A model generated the notes under the pieces. It was not told the origin of the DNA. It worked only from the letters and a program-made list of their open reading frames with translations, and ran no database searches. 64,000 nucleotides of DNA from Microbacterium paraoxydans. Its GTDB lineage: Bacteria > Actinomycetota > Actinomycetes > Actinomycetales > Microbacteriaceae. This document shows, piece after piece, positions 55,035 through 63,416 of this stretch. The first letter of the stretch is position 1, and each line of letters opens with the position of its first letter. The DNA lies in NCBI RefSeq assembly GCF_018224615.1, contig NZ_JAGTUK010000005.1:62001-126000 (forward strand), given 5' to 3'. The translations under genes and the position numbers were made by a program.

Positions 55035-56446
55035 GGCACCCGCCGCTGCGTCATGCCGCGCTCGAACACGAGGTCACGCTCGCCCACGCCCACCAGCGGC
55101 ACGGACTTCAGCTTGAACGACAGCATCACCAGCAGCAGCCAGCCCCACAGCATGATCGGAGTGGACTCCGTCAGGCCCTGCACCAGCAGCACGATCGTGT
55201 AGAGGCTCGGCAGGAGCGTGATCGGCGAGAACGGCCGGTGCGCGTCGAGGTCCCACCGTGGCCGGTCGACCGCGAAGAACCAGGACCGCCACAGCAGGCT
55301 GCCGTAGGCGACGGCCATCAGCACGACCCCGACCACGCCCAGCTGCATCAGCACGTCGAGCCACATGTTGTGCGCGTGGAACACGGTGATGCCGTGGTCG
55401 ACGATCCAGTGATCGAACGCCGGGTCGCTGGGCACCCACGGGCTCGAGAAGCCGTTGCCGAACAGCGGATGATCGCCGGCGCGCTCCAGCACCTTCGTCC
55501 AGATCTTCTCCGAGCGCCCGGTCAGATCGGAGCTGCGTCCGAGGAGCGCCAGCAGGGGCTCGCGCAGGAGCCACACGGCGGTGCCGACGATCACGGTCGA
55601 CCCGATCGCGACCACGTACACGCGCGTGCGGGCGCTCGGGGTGGCTGCGCGGCGCATGACCAGCGCCACCACCAGGACAAGCGCCGCGGCTCCCGCGCAG
55701 ACGAGCGCGGTGGCGGAGGATGTGCGCAGCAGGAAGTAGGCCGCGAGGATCATCCAGAGGGCGAGGGTGGTGCGCCACCGGGCCCGCGCCGCGAACAGCA
55801 CGCCGAACGTGATCAGCGCGAAGAGCGACACGATGGCGAGGAGATTGGCGTTGCCGACGATCCCCTGGATGCGGCCGCCGTCGAACAGGTTGTCACGCAC
55901 CCAGTACCACTGCGGGTCGATCTTGCCGTCGGGGAGGTCGACGAAGTTCGGCAGCAGTGGTCCGTGCAGCACGAGCGAGACCCACAGCTCGAGGGCGAGC
56001 GACAGCCCGAGGATCCACTTGAACGCGGAGGACAGCGCGCGCACGATCTCGTGCCACGTGAGGACGTGCGCGATGAACAGGCCGTTCACGGTGACGGCCG
56101 CCAGCAGCAGACCGGTCGCGATCGTCGGTCCCCGCCACTGCGACCAGGCCACCGACACCAGGGCGAGGGCCGTGTAGCCGAGTGCTGCCCACGGCAGACG
56201 GCGCCAGCGGAAGGGCTGCGGGCGACGACGAGCCAGCATCGGGATGCCGATCGCGAGGGTCGCGATGGTGAACAGAGCGAGCACGGCCGCGGCCCCGACC
56301 ACGCCGAGCAGGTTGTACACGGCCGAGTGCGCGAAGGCCACGAAGAGCACGAGGATCACGTACCCGCGCAGCAGCAGATGCCCCGTCGACTCGCGCTCCG
56401 GCGCGGTGGGAAGGGGGGCCACCGGGTGCTTGGTGTACTGGGCCAT
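55031..56446 (-). CDS. O-antigen ligase/polymerase-like membrane protein, copy 1
   Basis: 471 residues, about 12 helices. The equivalent loop has LERAGDHPLFGNGFSSPWV (about 330) and DHGITVFHAHNMWLDVLMQLGVVG (about 360), with the conserved His-Asn pair of the Wzy_C domain. An N-terminal proline-rich stretch (MAQYTKHPVAPLPTAP) is cytosolic. ATG 56446 is chosen from the -10 TAGCCT seven bases upstream, although the frame is open far beyond it (that part is antisense to manA). It forms a coupled pair with copy 2. Confidence 0.86.
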   Translation of the reverse strand: MAQYTKHPVAPLPTAPERESTGHLLLRGYVILVLFVAFAHSAVYNLLGVVGAAAVLALFTIATLAIGIPMLARRRPQPFRWRRLPWAALGYTALALVSVAWSQWRGPTIATGLLLAAVTVNGLFIAHVLTWHEIVRALSSAFKWILGLSLALELWVSLVLHGPLLPNFVDLPDGKIDPQWYWVRDNLFDGGRIQGIVGNANLLAIVSLFALITFGVLFAARARWRTTLALWMILAAYFLLRTSSATALVCAGAAALVLVVALVMRRAATPSARTRVYVVAIGSTVIVGTAVWLLREPLLALLGRSSDLTGRSEKIWTKVLERAGDHPLFGNGFSSPWVPSDPAFDHWIVDHGITVFHAHNMWLDVLMQLGVVGVVLMAVAYGSLLWRSWFFAVDRPRWDLDAHRPFSPITLLPSLYTIVLLVQGLTESTPIMLWGWLLLVMLSFKLKSVPLVGVGERDLVFERGMTQRRVP

Positions 56447-56459
56447 CGCGTTCAGGCTA
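56447..56459 (-). promoter_or_regulatory. leaderless-type -10 element
   Basis: TAGCCT (56459-56454), seven bases, ATG 56446. Confidence 0.55.
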
Positions 56460-56502
56460 CCGCGACGGGCGTGCACCGATCCTGAGCGCCGCAGCGGGGC
56501 CC

Positions 56503-56515
56503 TACGCTGGGGGGC
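56503..56515 (+). promoter_or_regulatory. leaderless-type -10 element
   Basis: TACGCT at 56503-56508, seven G/C bases (GGGGGGC), ATG 56516. Confidence 0.5.
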
Positions 56516-57643
56516 ATGCTGCTCGCGCTCACGAACACGCCCCGCGACTACGCCTGGGGATCCCAGACCCTGCTGGCCGACCTGGAGGGGCGCACGCCGA
56601 CGGGTGTCCCGGAGGCCGAGGTGTGGTTCGGCGACCACCCCGGTGATCCCGCGGAGGTCGTGGGCGACGGCACACTCGACCGGGTCACGGGAGGGACGCT
56701 GCCGTATCTGCTGAAGCTGCTCGCGGCGGGGAGTCCGCTGTCGATCCAGGTGCACCCGACGATCGAGCAGGCGAGGGCCGGATGGGCGAAGGAGGCCGAG
56801 CTGCCGCTCGACCACCCCGAGCGCAACTACCGCGACGACAACCACAAGCCCGAGCTCATCGTCGCGCTGAGCGATCGCTTCGAGTCGCTGAGCGGACTCC
56901 GCCGGGTCGCGCAGACCCTCCGGTTGCTGGATGCGCTGGAGCAGGGGCCGGGGGTGGCGACGTTGCGCACGTTGCTGGAGGGCCAGGAGGACCCGCTGGG
57001 GGCGGCGATCGGCTGGCTGCTCGGCGGGGATGCGCAGCAGGAGGTCGACGAGATCATCGCCGCGGTGCACGCCGCGGCGGAGGGCGACGCGGGGGAGTGG
57101 AGCGTGACCCTTCGCGCCGTCGCGGGCATCGCGCGGCACTACCCCGGCGACCCCGGGGTCGTGGTGGCGTTGCTGATGAACCACGTGGTGCTGCAGCGCG
57201 GCGAGGGCGTGTTCCTGCGCGCCGGGCTGTTGCACGCCTACCTCTCCGGCCTCGGCGTGGAGATCATGGCGGCGAGCGACAACGTGCTCCGCGGCGGTCT
57301 GACACCCAAGCGCATCGACGTCGCCGAACTGCTGCGTATCCTCGACACCGCAACGGGGGAGGTGCCGGTGCTGCGCCCGGAGGAGGGGCAGGCGATCACG
57401 GAGTATCCGGTGCCGGTACCCGACTTCGCCCTTCGTCGCGTGATGCTCGACGGGCAGCCGGTGACGGTCGATGTCGAGGGGCCGACGATGGTGCTCGCCA
57501 CCTCCGGTGTCGTGCGGGTGGGCTCGGCTGCGGGCGACGAGCTTGCGGTCGCGGTCGGCACGGCCGTGTTCGCGGATGCGGCGGAGCGCACGCTCACCCT
57601 CCGCGGCGCGGGCGAGGCGTTCGTCGCGACGCCGGGGCACTGA
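56516..57643 (+). CDS. manA: mannose-6-phosphate isomerase, class I
   Basis: 375 residues, zinc cupin enzyme interconverting mannose-6-P and fructose-6-P and so feeding GDP-mannose. N-terminal NTPRDYAWGSQTLLADL, zinc ligands in SPLSIQVHPTIEQA and DDNHKPELIVALSDRFE, then FLRAGLLHAYLSGLGVEIMAASDNVLRGGLTPKRID, which contains the active-site His and Arg. The C-terminal cupin is intact. In many actinobacteria manA lies near whiB2-type regulators and DUF3499, as here. Leaderless start. Confidence 0.95.
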   Translation: MLLALTNTPRDYAWGSQTLLADLEGRTPTGVPEAEVWFGDHPGDPAEVVGDGTLDRVTGGTLPYLLKLLAAGSPLSIQVHPTIEQARAGWAKEAELPLDHPERNYRDDNHKPELIVALSDRFESLSGLRRVAQTLRLLDALEQGPGVATLRTLLEGQEDPLGAAIGWLLGGDAQQEVDEIIAAVHAAAEGDAGEWSVTLRAVAGIARHYPGDPGVVVALLMNHVVLQRGEGVFLRAGLLHAYLSGLGVEIMAASDNVLRGGLTPKRIDVAELLRILDTATGEVPVLRPEEGQAITEYPVPVPDFALRRVMLDGQPVTVDVEGPTMVLATSGVVRVGSAAGDELAVAVGTAVFADAAERTLTLRGAGEAFVATPGH

Positions 57644-57683
57644 CCCGTCGCAGCGGGAGGCGACACGCCGATGGGCGTCCATG

Positions 57684-57708
57684 AACCTTCAAGAATCCGT
57701 TGAGGGTT
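57684..57708. promoter_or_regulatory. inverted repeat upstream of the whiB promoter
   Basis: AACCTTCAA (57684-57692), seven bases, TTGAGGGTT (57700-57708): nine positions with one G:T mismatch in the centre. It ends 13 bases before the -35, a good place for an activator or repressor. Confidence 0.4.
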
Positions 57709-57721
57709 TACGATCCGCGAC

Positions 57722-57750
57722 TTGACCCGAGCGAATGACACCGGTGTAAT
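57722..57750 (+). promoter_or_regulatory. sigma70-type promoter of the whiB gene
   Basis: TTGACC (57722-57727), 17-base spacer, TGTAAT (57745-57750): the best -35/-10 pair seen in the window. Start expected near 57757. Confidence 0.65.
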
Positions 57751-57764
57751 TAGGTGAGCACGGC

Positions 57765-57784
57765 CCGCCAGGGGGGCGGTTTTT
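57765..57784 (+). terminator. terminator-like hairpin inside the whiB leader
   Basis: CCGCC (57765-57769), loop AGGGG, GGCGG (57775-57779), then five Ts (57780-57784). It lies after the predicted transcription start and before the ATG, so it could attenuate whiB, or terminate manA read-through. Confidence 0.4.
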
Positions 57785-57802
57785 GAAGGGTTGGAGGTCG
57801 AG

Positions 57803-58120
57803 ATGACGGGTTACCGTTCCGATGTGCCGGAGAACTGGTTCGTCGATCCAGTCAACCTCGGTGTCCCCGGGGTCCGCCGGTCCGACCCGGACGACGACAA
57901 CGCCCTCGCCTGGCAGAGCGATGCGCTGTGCTCCCAGACCGACCCGGAGGCGTTCTTCCCCGAGAAGGGCGGCTCCACGCGCGACGCCAAGCGCATCTGC
58001 ACCGCATGCGACGTGCGCGGCGAATGCCTCGAGTACGCCCTCAACAACGACGAGCGTTTCGGCATCTGGGGCGGTCTGTCCGAGCGCGAGCGCCGCAAGC
58101 TCAAGCGTCGCGCCAGCTGA
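57803..58120 (+). CDS. WhiB-family iron-sulfur transcriptional regulator, WhiB2/WhmD-like
   Basis: 105 residues from ATG 57803, with GGAGG five bases upstream; the frame also has a TTG at 57791. Four cysteines bind a [4Fe-4S] cluster: Cys43, Cys66, Cys69, Cys75 (ALCSQTDPEAFF, RICTACDVRGECLEYAL). The G-I-W-G-G turn (87-91) and basic tail RERRKLKRRAS, for binding sigma factor or DNA, are typical. The N-terminal YRSDVPENWFVDPVNLGVPG is the WhiB2-like extension. WhiB2 controls septation and division in streptomycetes and mycobacteria (family knowledge). The gene has its own promoter, an upstream inverted repeat and a hairpin-bearing leader. Confidence 0.94.
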   Translation: MTGYRSDVPENWFVDPVNLGVPGVRRSDPDDDNALAWQSDALCSQTDPEAFFPEKGGSTRDAKRICTACDVRGECLEYALNNDERFGIWGGLSERERRKLKRRAS

Positions 58121-58186
58121 AGCGATCCCGCCGACAGCTTCGCGGGCGCGCCGGAGCCCCTGACCGTGCCGTGGTCATCGCGCGCT

Positions 58187-58201
58187 TAGGCTGACCACGT
58201 C
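58187..58201 (+). promoter_or_regulatory. -10 element with near-leaderless start
   Basis: TAGGCT at 58187-58192, nine bases, ATG 58202. Confidence 0.45.
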
Positions 58202-61200
58202 ATGCCAGCCCGAGTTCACGCCATCATCGTCGCGCGCCCCGGTCCCTCGGCCCGCGCGCAACTGCTCCGCACACTCGACGCCGTGCGATCCCAGACGCTC
58301 GCCCCCGACGCCGTCACGCTCGTCTTGTGCGGAGACGCGGCGACCGCGCGCGAGAGCGAAGCGGTCGCGAGCACGGTCGAGGGCATCATCGAGGCCCGCT
58401 CCTCGACCTCCTTCGCAGAGGCCATCGACCTCGCCCGTCCGCGGGTGCCCGAGGGGTCGGCCATCTGGCTCCTCGCCCAGGACACCGCCCCGCACCCGCG
58501 CGCGCTCGAGCGACTCGTCGGCACGCTGGAGCGCTCTCCGTCGGCCGCGATCGTCGCGCCCAAGGTGGTGGCGACCGACAACGACCGCGAGATCGTGTCG
58601 CTGGGCGTGAGCATGACCGCGCTCGGGCGCTCGGTGGAACTCGCCGCCGGGGAACTCGACCAGGGGCAGCACGACCGCATGGACGATGCGCTCGGCGCCG
58701 ACATCCGCGGGCTCCTGATCCGCGGGGAGGTGCGCGACGCACTCCGGCCGGACACCGCACTCGCGGGAGCCGACGAGGGACTCGACCTCGGGGTGCGCGC
58801 ACGCCTCGGCGGCGGTCGCGTGGTGCTGGCACCGAGTGCCCGCGTGTCCGCCGCGCCGGATGGGCCCGCCGCGCTTCCCGCCGGCCGCTCGCGCCGCGCC
58901 TACGTCACCCGGCTCGCGCAGCTGCACCGACGCCTGGCCTATGCGCCCCTCGCCGCGGTGCCCCTCCACTGGCTCTCCCTTCTGCCCCTCGCGCTGTGGC
59001 GCTCGATCACGCACCTGATCGGCAAGCGACCAGAGGCCGTGCTGCCCGAGTGGGGCGCCGCGCTCGCCGCGATGCTGCGCGTCGGTGCCGTCGCCCGCTC
59101 ACGCGCCCGCATCCGCGCGTTCCGCACCTCCTCGTGGGCGAGCATCGCACCGCTCCGGGTGACCTCCGCGCAACTGCGCCGCCGCCTCGACGACGGACAC
59201 GGCAGCGAGCACGGAGCGGTCAGCGAGCTGCGCTTCTTCTCCGGAGGCGGGGCCTGGGTCGTGCTCGCCGCGCTCGTGGTCGGCATCGCCTCGTTCACGA
59301 CGCTCCTCGCCTGGCCGACGATCGGCGGTGGCGCCCTTCTGCCGCTGCGACAGACGGTCGCGGCGCTGTGGGGCGACGCGGCCTGGGGCGTGCGCGGTCT
59401 CGGCGTGGACGTGGTCGGTCCCGCCGATCCGTTCGCCGCGGTCGTCGCGGTGCTCGGCTCCCTCTGGCCGGCCGGCCCGTCCTTCGCGCTGGTCCTGCTG
59501 TGGATCCTGGCGCTCCCGCTGGCCGTGCTCGGCGGCTGGTTCGCCGCGACCCGGGTGACCGATCGCGCAGGACTGCGTATCTTCGCCGGCGTCGCCTGGG
59601 CGCTGGCCCCCACGTTCCTCACCGCGCTCGTCGAGGGCCGCCCTGCCGCGGTGCTCGCCCACCTGCTGCTGCCGTGGCTGTTCCACTCCGCGGTCGTGGC
59701 GCATCGCTCGTGGGGTGCGGCGGGCAGCGCCTCGCTCCTGTTGGCGGCGGTGTTGGCGTGCGCACCCTCGCTCGCCCCCGCTCTCGCCCTGCTGTGGCTC
59801 GTGACCCTGGGCATCGTGATCGGCACCGCGCAGTTCCGCGGGGCAGGACGCCTGCTGTGGCTCCCCCTGCCCACCGCGGCCCTGTTCGGACCGCTGATCT
59901 CCTGGCAGCTCCTGCACGGCACGCCCCTCGCGCTGCTCGCCGACCCGGGACTCGCCTGGGCGGGACCGCAGGCGGGAGCCGATGCGGCGGGACGCCTCGC
60001 GATCGCCCTGGGGTTCCCCACGACCGACCTCTCCGGCTGGGCCACCGTCGCTCCCGGTTTCGGGACCTGGGCCGCCGTCCTGTGCGCACCTCTCGCGCTG
60101 CTCGCTCTCGCCTCTGCCGTATCGCCGCGCTGGCGCGCGGGAATCACCCTGCTCGTGGTGGCGGTCGCGGGCGTCGCCACGGCCTTCCTCGCAGTCGGGG
60201 TCAGCGTGTCCTTCGCGCAGGGCGCGCCCGTGCCCATCTGGCCGGGAGCGGGGCTCAGCCTCGCGTGGATCGGGGTGCTCGGTGCGGCGACCGTCACGCT
60301 CGACACGGCGCTTCCGCTCCCGCGGCTGCGCACCGTCGCGACGACCGTCACCGCGGCGGCCCTCCTGGTGTGCGCCGTGCCCGCCCTCACCGCCTTCCAT
60401 ACCGATCGGTCCGTGCTGACCAACGGGCCGGAGTCGACGCTGCCGGCCTACGTGGCCGCGCAGGCCGCGGGCGACCGGGAGATCTCGACCCTCATCCTCA
60501 CGCCTCAGAACGACGGCGGCCTGGCGGTCGAGGTCGTGCGGGGTGCCAGCGAGACTCTCGGCGCGCAGACCACCATGCTCTCGACGGCGGTCGAACCGCA
60601 GGGCACCGATACCGGCACCCTGGCGGTCGACCTGATCTCCGCCCGCGACTTCGACGCGCCGGCCGAGCTGGCGGCTCAGGGCATCAGCTACGTGCTGATC
60701 GCCCAAGTCGCGGGGGAGGGGGACAGGGCGCGCACGCTGCGCACGGCCTCGATCGCCGCGATCGACCAGCGTCCAGGGCTCGTGCACGCGGGCACCACCG
60801 ACCGCGGTGTGCTGTGGCGGCTCGAAGGCGAAGCGGCCGCACCCGCGGGGCTCACCGCGGCACAGGAGGGCACCGCGCGGCTGGTGGTGACGCTGCAGCT
60901 GCTCGTGGTGCTCGCCGCCCTGCTGCTGTCGATCCCGACCCGGGCGTCGCGCCGTGCCGCCCGCGCGCAGTCGCGCATCGTGGGACGAGCGCCGGAGGAG
61001 CCCCTGGTCCTGCCGCGTCATGCCGACGAACTCCCCGCCGCGATCGCGGAGGACCCGCCGGTCGGCGCCGTGGAAGACCCGCAGGACGAACCCGCCCTGA
61101 CCGATGAGGCCCTCGCGCCCATCGCCGAGCCGGTGCCGGAGGCCGAGGTCGAGCGCGAGGGTGCGGCAGCGACCGACGCCCGTGTCCCGGCATCGAACAC

Positions 61201-61219
61201 CGAGGAGGAGCGCCGATGA
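58202..61219 (+). CDS. large GT2 glycosyltransferase with polytopic membrane part
   Basis: 1005 residues. Residues 1-270 form a GT-A-like domain (HAIIVARPGPSARAQLLRTLDAV, AIWLLAQDTAPHPRALERLV, AAIVAPKVVATDNDREIVS, GADEGLDLGVRARLGGG), with QDT taking the DxD place. About 12-14 transmembrane helices follow (residues 350-780). An extracytoplasmic domain (about 750-900) and a last helix (LVVTLQLLVVLAALLLSI) lead to a long acidic tail (PVPEAEVEREGAAATD). This composite is conserved across actinobacteria between whiB2 and DUF5719-type genes and is probably an envelope polymer glycosyltransferase; substrate unknown. Its stop overlaps the next gene (ATGA). Confidence 0.82.
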   Translation: MPARVHAIIVARPGPSARAQLLRTLDAVRSQTLAPDAVTLVLCGDAATARESEAVASTVEGIIEARSSTSFAEAIDLARPRVPEGSAIWLLAQDTAPHPRALERLVGTLERSPSAAIVAPKVVATDNDREIVSLGVSMTALGRSVELAAGELDQGQHDRMDDALGADIRGLLIRGEVRDALRPDTALAGADEGLDLGVRARLGGGRVVLAPSARVSAAPDGPAALPAGRSRRAYVTRLAQLHRRLAYAPLAAVPLHWLSLLPLALWRSITHLIGKRPEAVLPEWGAALAAMLRVGAVARSRARIRAFRTSSWASIAPLRVTSAQLRRRLDDGHGSEHGAVSELRFFSGGGAWVVLAALVVGIASFTTLLAWPTIGGGALLPLRQTVAALWGDAAWGVRGLGVDVVGPADPFAAVVAVLGSLWPAGPSFALVLLWILALPLAVLGGWFAATRVTDRAGLRIFAGVAWALAPTFLTALVEGRPAAVLAHLLLPWLFHSAVVAHRSWGAAGSASLLLAAVLACAPSLAPALALLWLVTLGIVIGTAQFRGAGRLLWLPLPTAALFGPLISWQLLHGTPLALLADPGLAWAGPQAGADAAGRLAIALGFPTTDLSGWATVAPGFGTWAAVLCAPLALLALASAVSPRWRAGITLLVVAVAGVATAFLAVGVSVSFAQGAPVPIWPGAGLSLAWIGVLGAATVTLDTALPLPRLRTVATTVTAAALLVCAVPALTAFHTDRSVLTNGPESTLPAYVAAQAAGDREISTLILTPQNDGGLAVEVVRGASETLGAQTTMLSTAVEPQGTDTGTLAVDLISARDFDAPAELAAQGISYVLIAQVAGEGDRARTLRTASIAAIDQRPGLVHAGTTDRGVLWRLEGEAAAPAGLTAAQEGTARLVVTLQLLVVLAALLLSIPTRASRRAARAQSRIVGRAPEEPLVLPRHADELPAAIAEDPPVGAVEDPQDEPALTDEALAPIAEPVPEAEVEREGAAATDARVPASNTEEERR

Positions 61220-62598
61220 GCGGCAACCGCGCATTCCGGGTGGCCGCGACCAGCGCCCGCGTCGTGACGGGAGTCGCGGTGGCCGCCGCCTGTGTGGTCG
61301 GCGTGGCAGCGGCCGTGCACGCACCGTGGCCCACGATCGCCCATGAGCCGGCCCAGGAGCAGGTGACCCCGCTCCCCGGCGACAGCGTGCTGGTGTGCAA
61401 CGGCGACTTCCGGGCTCTCGGGCGCGATTCGTCCGCACCGCTCGACATGACCGCGGCCGCAGCTCCGACCCTCACGGTGGGCGGCACGTCCGGAGCTCCG
61501 AGCTCCGCGGGACTGGCCACCCCGGACCTCGCCGACGGAGACGAGGTCTCCGTGCTCACCGGCGCCGTGGAGGGGCGCACCGCGCCGCTGATCGCGGGAG
61601 CCGAGTCGTTCACGCTCGCCGCGGACGACCTCGCGGGCTACGCGGCCACCCCGTGCACGGTGCCCCGCCTGGAGTCGTGGCTCGTCGGCGGTGCGGTGGG
61701 CACCGGCACGGAGGACATCGTGATCCTCACGAACGCCGCGGAGGTGCCGTCGACCGTCACCCTCACCGTCTACGGCGAGACGCGCGGCGGACGCACGATC
61801 ATCGTCCCGGCCCGCAGCCAGACGGCCCTCCCGCTGACCTCCATCGCCGCCGGCAACGAGGCACCCGTCGTGAAGGTGAGCGCCGTGGGTGCTCCGGTGC
61901 GCGCGGTGCTGCAGTCGTCGCTCGTGCGCGTGCTCGACCCCGCGGGCATCGACCTGCAGGAGGCGGTCGCCGGGGCTCAGCAGAGCGTCGTCATCACGGG
62001 TGTCCAGACGTTCGCGTCCGACGGCGACGACGCCGACATGACCGTGCTGCGGCTGCTCGCGCCGGGGGCGGACGCGATGGCGAAGGTCACCGTACGCAGC
62101 GAAGGCCCCTCGCCGACCACCGACGAGTTCTCCGTCCCGCTCGACCCCGACGTGCCCGCACAGGTCGCGCTCAGCGGACTCGAGCCGGGTCGTTACACGG
62201 TGGAGATCGAGGCCGAGGCCCCGGTCGTCGCCGCCGTCCGCCAGCAGGACGGTTTCGGTCGCGACACGGACTTCGCGTGGGTGACGCCCGCCGCGCAGCT
62301 CGACGACCAGGCGGCGGTGGCCGTACCCGCGGGGCCCGCACCGCGACTCCAGCTCGCCAACACCGGCGACGAGGACGTGACGGTGACCGCGGAGCCGATC
62401 GAGGGCGGCCAGCCGCAGGAGATCACGGTACCGGCGGGCCAGACGCTCGGCATCGACGTGACGGCTCGGACGACCTACGTGCTGCGCACGACGGGCCCCG
62501 TGCATGCCGCGGTGACGCTGACCGCGGCCGGTGCGCTCGGGGTGCTCCCGGTGCCGCCGTCGCCCGGGGTGGAGAAGTCGATCACGGTGTACCCCTGA
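61216..62598 (+). CDS. DUF5719 family envelope protein
   Basis: 460 residues. N-terminal membrane helix or uncleaved signal (VVTGVAVAAACVVGVAAAV, about 16-34), then an all-beta extracytoplasmic region with repeating immunoglobulin-like strands: STVTLTVYGETRGGRTIIVP, DVPAQVALSGLEPGRYTVEIE, GDEDVTVTAEPIEGGQPQEI. The family accompanies the large glycosyltransferase in actinobacteria and may support it. Translationally coupled (ATGA) to that gene. No catalytic residues are evident. Confidence 0.83.
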   Translation: MSGNRAFRVAATSARVVTGVAVAAACVVGVAAAVHAPWPTIAHEPAQEQVTPLPGDSVLVCNGDFRALGRDSSAPLDMTAAAAPTLTVGGTSGAPSSAGLATPDLADGDEVSVLTGAVEGRTAPLIAGAESFTLAADDLAGYAATPCTVPRLESWLVGGAVGTGTEDIVILTNAAEVPSTVTLTVYGETRGGRTIIVPARSQTALPLTSIAAGNEAPVVKVSAVGAPVRAVLQSSLVRVLDPAGIDLQEAVAGAQQSVVITGVQTFASDGDDADMTVLRLLAPGADAMAKVTVRSEGPSPTTDEFSVPLDPDVPAQVALSGLEPGRYTVEIEAEAPVVAAVRQQDGFGRDTDFAWVTPAAQLDDQAAVAVPAGPAPRLQLANTGDEDVTVTAEPIEGGQPQEITVPAGQTLGIDVTARTTYVLRTTGPVHAAVTLTAAGALGVLPVPPSPGVEKSITVYP

Positions 62599-62615
62599 TC
62601 ACCCGCCAGGCGACC

Positions 62616-63038
62616 TCAGTGGTCGTGGCCGAGGTCCCAGGGCTCCCGGCCCACGTACTCCGCTGCGGCGCGGAACACCGCGCTCTCGATCGCCATCCGG
62701 CGGTGGGCGGCGTCGTCGTGGCCCGGGGGCAGCAGCCGTTCGATCGGGATGCGGAACAGCACGATCCGGCGCCCCTCGCGGTCGAGGTGCCAGCGGGGGA
62801 CCTCGCCGTCGCTCTCGGCGGTCGGCAACGCCCCGATCTCGAACCGCACCTCCTGCAGCTCGGGCCAGGTGCCGCGGAGGAATTCCACCGCCGTGCCCAC
62901 CGTGAGATCGAACCGGTCGAGACGCCCGTCGAGCGGGGCGAGCGGCGGGCGGACGACCTCGCTGCGTCCCAGTCTTCCGTGGCGTCCGTGCCTGGCGCCG
63001 CGTCGGGCAGTGGTGGCGTGGGCGCGGCGACGGGGCAT
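62616..63038 (-). CDS. zincin-like metallopeptidase-fold protein lacking the HExxH motif
   Basis: 140 residues. The fold-defining stretches FDLTVGTAVEFLRGTWPELQ and RRIVLFRIPIERLLP match the short Zincin_1-type proteins that actinobacteria keep next to DUF3499. Where the family has HExxHxxG, this protein reads ESAVFRAAAEYVG: the zinc ligands are gone. It is therefore probably a non-catalytic relative. The basic, histidine-rich N-terminus (RRRAHATTARRGARHGRHGR) could bind nucleic acid or membrane. ATG 63038 is leaderless (TAGACT six bases upstream). Convergent with the DUF5719 gene. Confidence 0.72.
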   Translation of the reverse strand: MPRRRAHATTARRGARHGRHGRLGRSEVVRPPLAPLDGRLDRFDLTVGTAVEFLRGTWPELQEVRFEIGALPTAESDGEVPRWHLDREGRRIVLFRIPIERLLPPGHDDAAHRRMAIESAVFRAAAEYVGREPWDLGHDH

Positions 63039-63050
63039 GCCGAAAGTCTA
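63039..63050 (-). promoter_or_regulatory. leaderless-type -10 element
   Basis: TAGACT (63050-63045), six bases, ATG 63038. Confidence 0.6.
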
Positions 63051-63102
63051 GGCGCTGCGCTCGTGCTCGGCGCGGCATCCCGTGCGGTCGCGACCGGGGT
63101 CG

Positions 63103-63115
63103 TAGCGTGAAGGGG
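63103..63115 (+). promoter_or_regulatory. leaderless-type -10 element
   Basis: TAGCGT at 63103-63108, seven bases, ATG 63116. The GTG at 63107 lies inside this element and cannot be the start. Confidence 0.5.
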
Positions 63116-63322
63116 ATGGACGGACGACTGTGCTCGAAGGTCGGCTGCGCGCGTGAGGCCGTGGCGACCCTCACCTATGACTACGGCGACCAGATGGCCG
63201 CGCTCGGACCGCTCGGCGCGGCGAACGACCCGCAGGCGCACGACCTGTGCGCCCCGCATGCTGATCGCCTCTCGGTGCCGGCGGGCTGGCTTGTGATCCG
63301 CCACGAGGCCCTGCGCGCCTGA
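63116..63322 (+). CDS. DUF3499 family protein
   Basis: 68 residues, a small actinobacterial protein with three Cys and several His: RLCSKVGCAREAVATLTYDYGD, DLCAPHADRLSVPAGW. The C-x4-C ... C-x2-H pattern suggests a zinc knuckle. The family is conserved beside the zincin-like protein, manA/manB and whiB2-type genes; function unknown. Shorter than mycobacterial members, which carry a C-terminal extension. Confidence 0.87.
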   Translation: MDGRLCSKVGCAREAVATLTYDYGDQMAALGPLGAANDPQAHDLCAPHADRLSVPAGWLVIRHEALRA

Positions 63323-63369
63323 CCGCGACACGCCGGGGCGAGGCACCCCGCCACCTCGGCGTTCCTGGG

Positions 63370-63381
63370 TAGCCTGACGGC
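63370..63381 (+). promoter_or_regulatory. -10 element giving a short leader
   Basis: TAGCCT at 63370-63375; a start near 63382 leaves about 35 bases before GTG 63417, with GGAAAGG at 63403-63409. Confidence 0.45.
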
Positions 63382-63416
63382 GGCGGTGTCACGGCGGCGC
63401 GGCCGGAAAGGCTCTC

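Noticed and set aside
58202..61219. Frameshifted or fused gene, because of the unusual 1005-residue length
   Set aside because: The reading frame is continuous, and GT2 domain plus polytopic region in one chain is normal for the actinobacterial family at this position.
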